Below are positions 62,860-64,000 of a DNA stretch of 64,000 nucleotides, one piece after another. The DNA lies in NCBI RefSeq assembly GCF_003610295.1, contig NZ_RAPV01000004.1:124001-188000 (forward strand), in the 5' to 3' direction. How positions within the stretch are numbered: the first letter of the stretch is position 1; each line of letters starts with the position of its first letter. The notes beneath the pieces were generated by a model that worked only from the letters and a program-made list of their open reading frames with translations, did not search any database and was not told where the DNA came from. The stretch is from Paraburkholderia sp. BL23I1N1. Its GTDB lineage: Bacteria; Pseudomonadota; Gammaproteobacteria; Burkholderiales; Burkholderiaceae. Made by a program: the position numbers and the translations under genes.

Positions 62860-64000
62860 ATGAGTAAAAGACTTGCCGTCGCGGGCATTGTCGTACTGAC
62901 CGCCCAGCCAACATACGCGCAAAGTAGCGTGACGCTGTATGGCTTGATCGACGACGGGATAACCTATGTGAACAACGTCCAGACGGCCGGAACCGCTGGG
63001 CGAAAGAAAGCAAGCCAGACCTACCTTGCGAGCAGCATTCTCGCCGGTAGCCGTTGGGGGATTCGAGCGGTAGAAGATCTCGGCGGTGGGATGCGCACGA
63101 TCGTGGTACTGGAAAGCGGCTGGGACATGAATACCGGGAGATTCCAGCAAGGGGGGGACTACATGGGCCGCCAGGTCTATATCGGTTTGGGTAATTCCGT
63201 GGGAACCGTAACGCTCGGTCGTCAATATGACCTCTTGCTGGATTTCAATGCCTTGACGACGTCAAATCCGTGGGGCAGCGGCTACACGGCACACATTTCC
63301 GATCTTGATAATCTGAGCGGTACATATCGCGTCAATAACGCGATTAAATTCAAGACTCAGCCGTACCACGGGGTCGTATTTGGGTTTATGTACAGTCTGG
63401 GCGGGATCGCGGGCGACGTCACGCGCAACCAGCAACTTGCTGTTGGAACCACGTATGTGAACGGCCCGTTCTACGGCGCAATGACTTACCTCGCCGCGCG
63501 AAACCCGAACATTTCTGTTTATGGAAACACCCCGTCTGCGGGCCCCGCGACGACGAACAACATCGGCGCGACGACCCTAACCGGCGTGCAGGGAAACCCG
63601 GCGATCTCAGGTTACGCATCTGCTCACTCGAAAGATATCTTCGCTGTTGGGATGAACTACAAGATCGGTGGCGGAACACTTTACGCTAACTACTCAAATG
63701 TCCGTTTTTCTGGCCTTGGGGACACGAGTGCCGGCCCGAATCCTTTTGGATACCAAGGCACCGCAGTGTTCAACACCGCGGAGCTTGACTACTCATACTA
63801 TGTGACCCCGGCGTTTATGCTGGGGGGCGGCTATGTGTTCACTAAAGGAACAGGACCAAACGGTAACAACGCAAAGTATCATCAACCCCAGGTGACGTTC
63901 GACTATTTCTTGTCGAAGCGCACAGACATCTATGGGGCGTTGATATACCAAAAAGCAACTGGACGCGACTCGACTGGTCAACAAGCTGTCGCATCAATCA
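62860..64000 (+). CDS. Gram-negative porin (Burkholderia type), C-terminus outside the window
   Basis: A signal peptide (MSKRLAVAGIVVLTAQPTYA) is followed by QSSVTLYGLIDDGITYVNNV, the standard start of Burkholderiaceae trimeric porins, and GSRWGIRAVEDLGGG, ESGWDMNTGRFQQGG and VTLGRQYDLLLDFNA. The reading frame is open to the window edge (380 codons). ATG 62860 follows GGAGCTTGC. It lies 56 bp behind the acyl-CoA operon and probably lets that operon's substrate across the outer membrane. Confidence 0.92.
   Translation, partial: MSKRLAVAGIVVLTAQPTYAQSSVTLYGLIDDGITYVNNVQTAGTAGRKKASQTYLASSILAGSRWGIRAVEDLGGGMRTIVVLESGWDMNTGRFQQGGDYMGRQVYIGLGNSVGTVTLGRQYDLLLDFNALTTSNPWGSGYTAHISDLDNLSGTYRVNNAIKFKTQPYHGVVFGFMYSLGGIAGDVTRNQQLAVGTTYVNGPFYGAMTYLAARNPNISVYGNTPSAGPATTNNIGATTLTGVQGNPAISGYASAHSKDIFAVGMNYKIGGGTLYANYSNVRFSGLGDTSAGPNPFGYQGTAVFNTAELDYSYYVTPAFMLGGGYVFTKGTGPNGNNAKYHQPQVTFDYFLSKRTDIYGALIYQKATGRDSTGQQAVASI

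Noticed and set aside
1..64000. CRISPR arrays, tRNA or rRNA genes, integrase and plasmid replication genes
   Set aside because: No regularly spaced repeats, no cloverleaf-like sequence with a TTCGA arm, and no Rep/ParA/integrase protein pattern were seen.

Overview
The window looks like accessory DNA from a Burkholderiaceae genome (Burkholderia, Paraburkholderia or Caballeronia type). The evidence is a Burkholderia-type trimeric porin at the right edge, a complete pqqABCDE set, many acyl-CoA and aromatic or amine catabolism genes, and remnants of at least six insertion-sequence families. No core housekeeping gene, rRNA or tRNA was seen, so a secondary chromosome, megaplasmid or genomic island is likely.

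Layout. 0-3.6 kb: a partial TetR gene diverges from an acyl-CoA synthetase and a nitroreductase, followed by a broken SDR gene. 3.8-5.3 kb: two decayed IS remnants. 5.6-12.3 kb: a four-gene envelope module (DUF1329, DUF1302, MMPL/RND transporter, YCF48-like protein). 12.7-17.9 kb: pqqA (23 codons), an attenuator-like hairpin, pqqB, pqqC, pqqD, pqqE and an S9 peptidase. 18-21.4 kb: IS256 scar, SDR, a truncated Rieske oxygenase gene, a hydroxyacyl-CoA dehydrogenase-like gene and an Asp/Glu racemase-like gene. 21.4-25.8 kb: an lhgO remnant, a LysR gene divergent from csiD/glaH (glutarate hydroxylase), an FMN-dependent 2-hydroxyacid dehydrogenase and a 3-hydroxybutyryl-CoA dehydrogenase fragment cut by an IS2-group element.

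25.8-36.5 kb is a mobile-element graveyard around a LysR gene and an NTF2-like gene. It contains an IS701-type transposase gene split twice: by an ORF-less group II intron of about 0.83 kb, and by a complete IS5-family element with matching terminal inverted repeats and a 6-bp target duplication. IS110 and IS5 remnants follow.

36.9-54.7 kb is a visibly more AT-rich, all-plus-strand catabolic island: deacetylase/imidase-like hydrolase, Rieske oxygenase, NylB-like serine hydrolase, SDR, aldehyde dehydrogenase, MFS and APC transporters, quinohemoprotein dehydrogenase, GabT-like aminotransferase, second aldehyde dehydrogenase, HiPIP, second class III aminotransferase, ferredoxin reductase and [2Fe-2S] ferredoxin. 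It reads as a self-contained pathway for a nitrogen-containing substrate: the reductase and ferredoxin would feed the Rieske oxygenase, PQQ from the pqq genes would feed the dehydrogenase, and the aminotransferases and dehydrogenases would turn omega-amino acids into dicarboxylates. The substrate is not determined.

55-64 kb: a TetR repressor diverges from an operon of MFS transporter, acyl-CoA ligase, Cys-less thiolase-like protein, DUF35 protein, amidohydrolase and nitronate monooxygenase-like protein, followed by a porin. This resembles a CoA-dependent side-chain or ring-cleavage pathway ending in a retro-aldol step.
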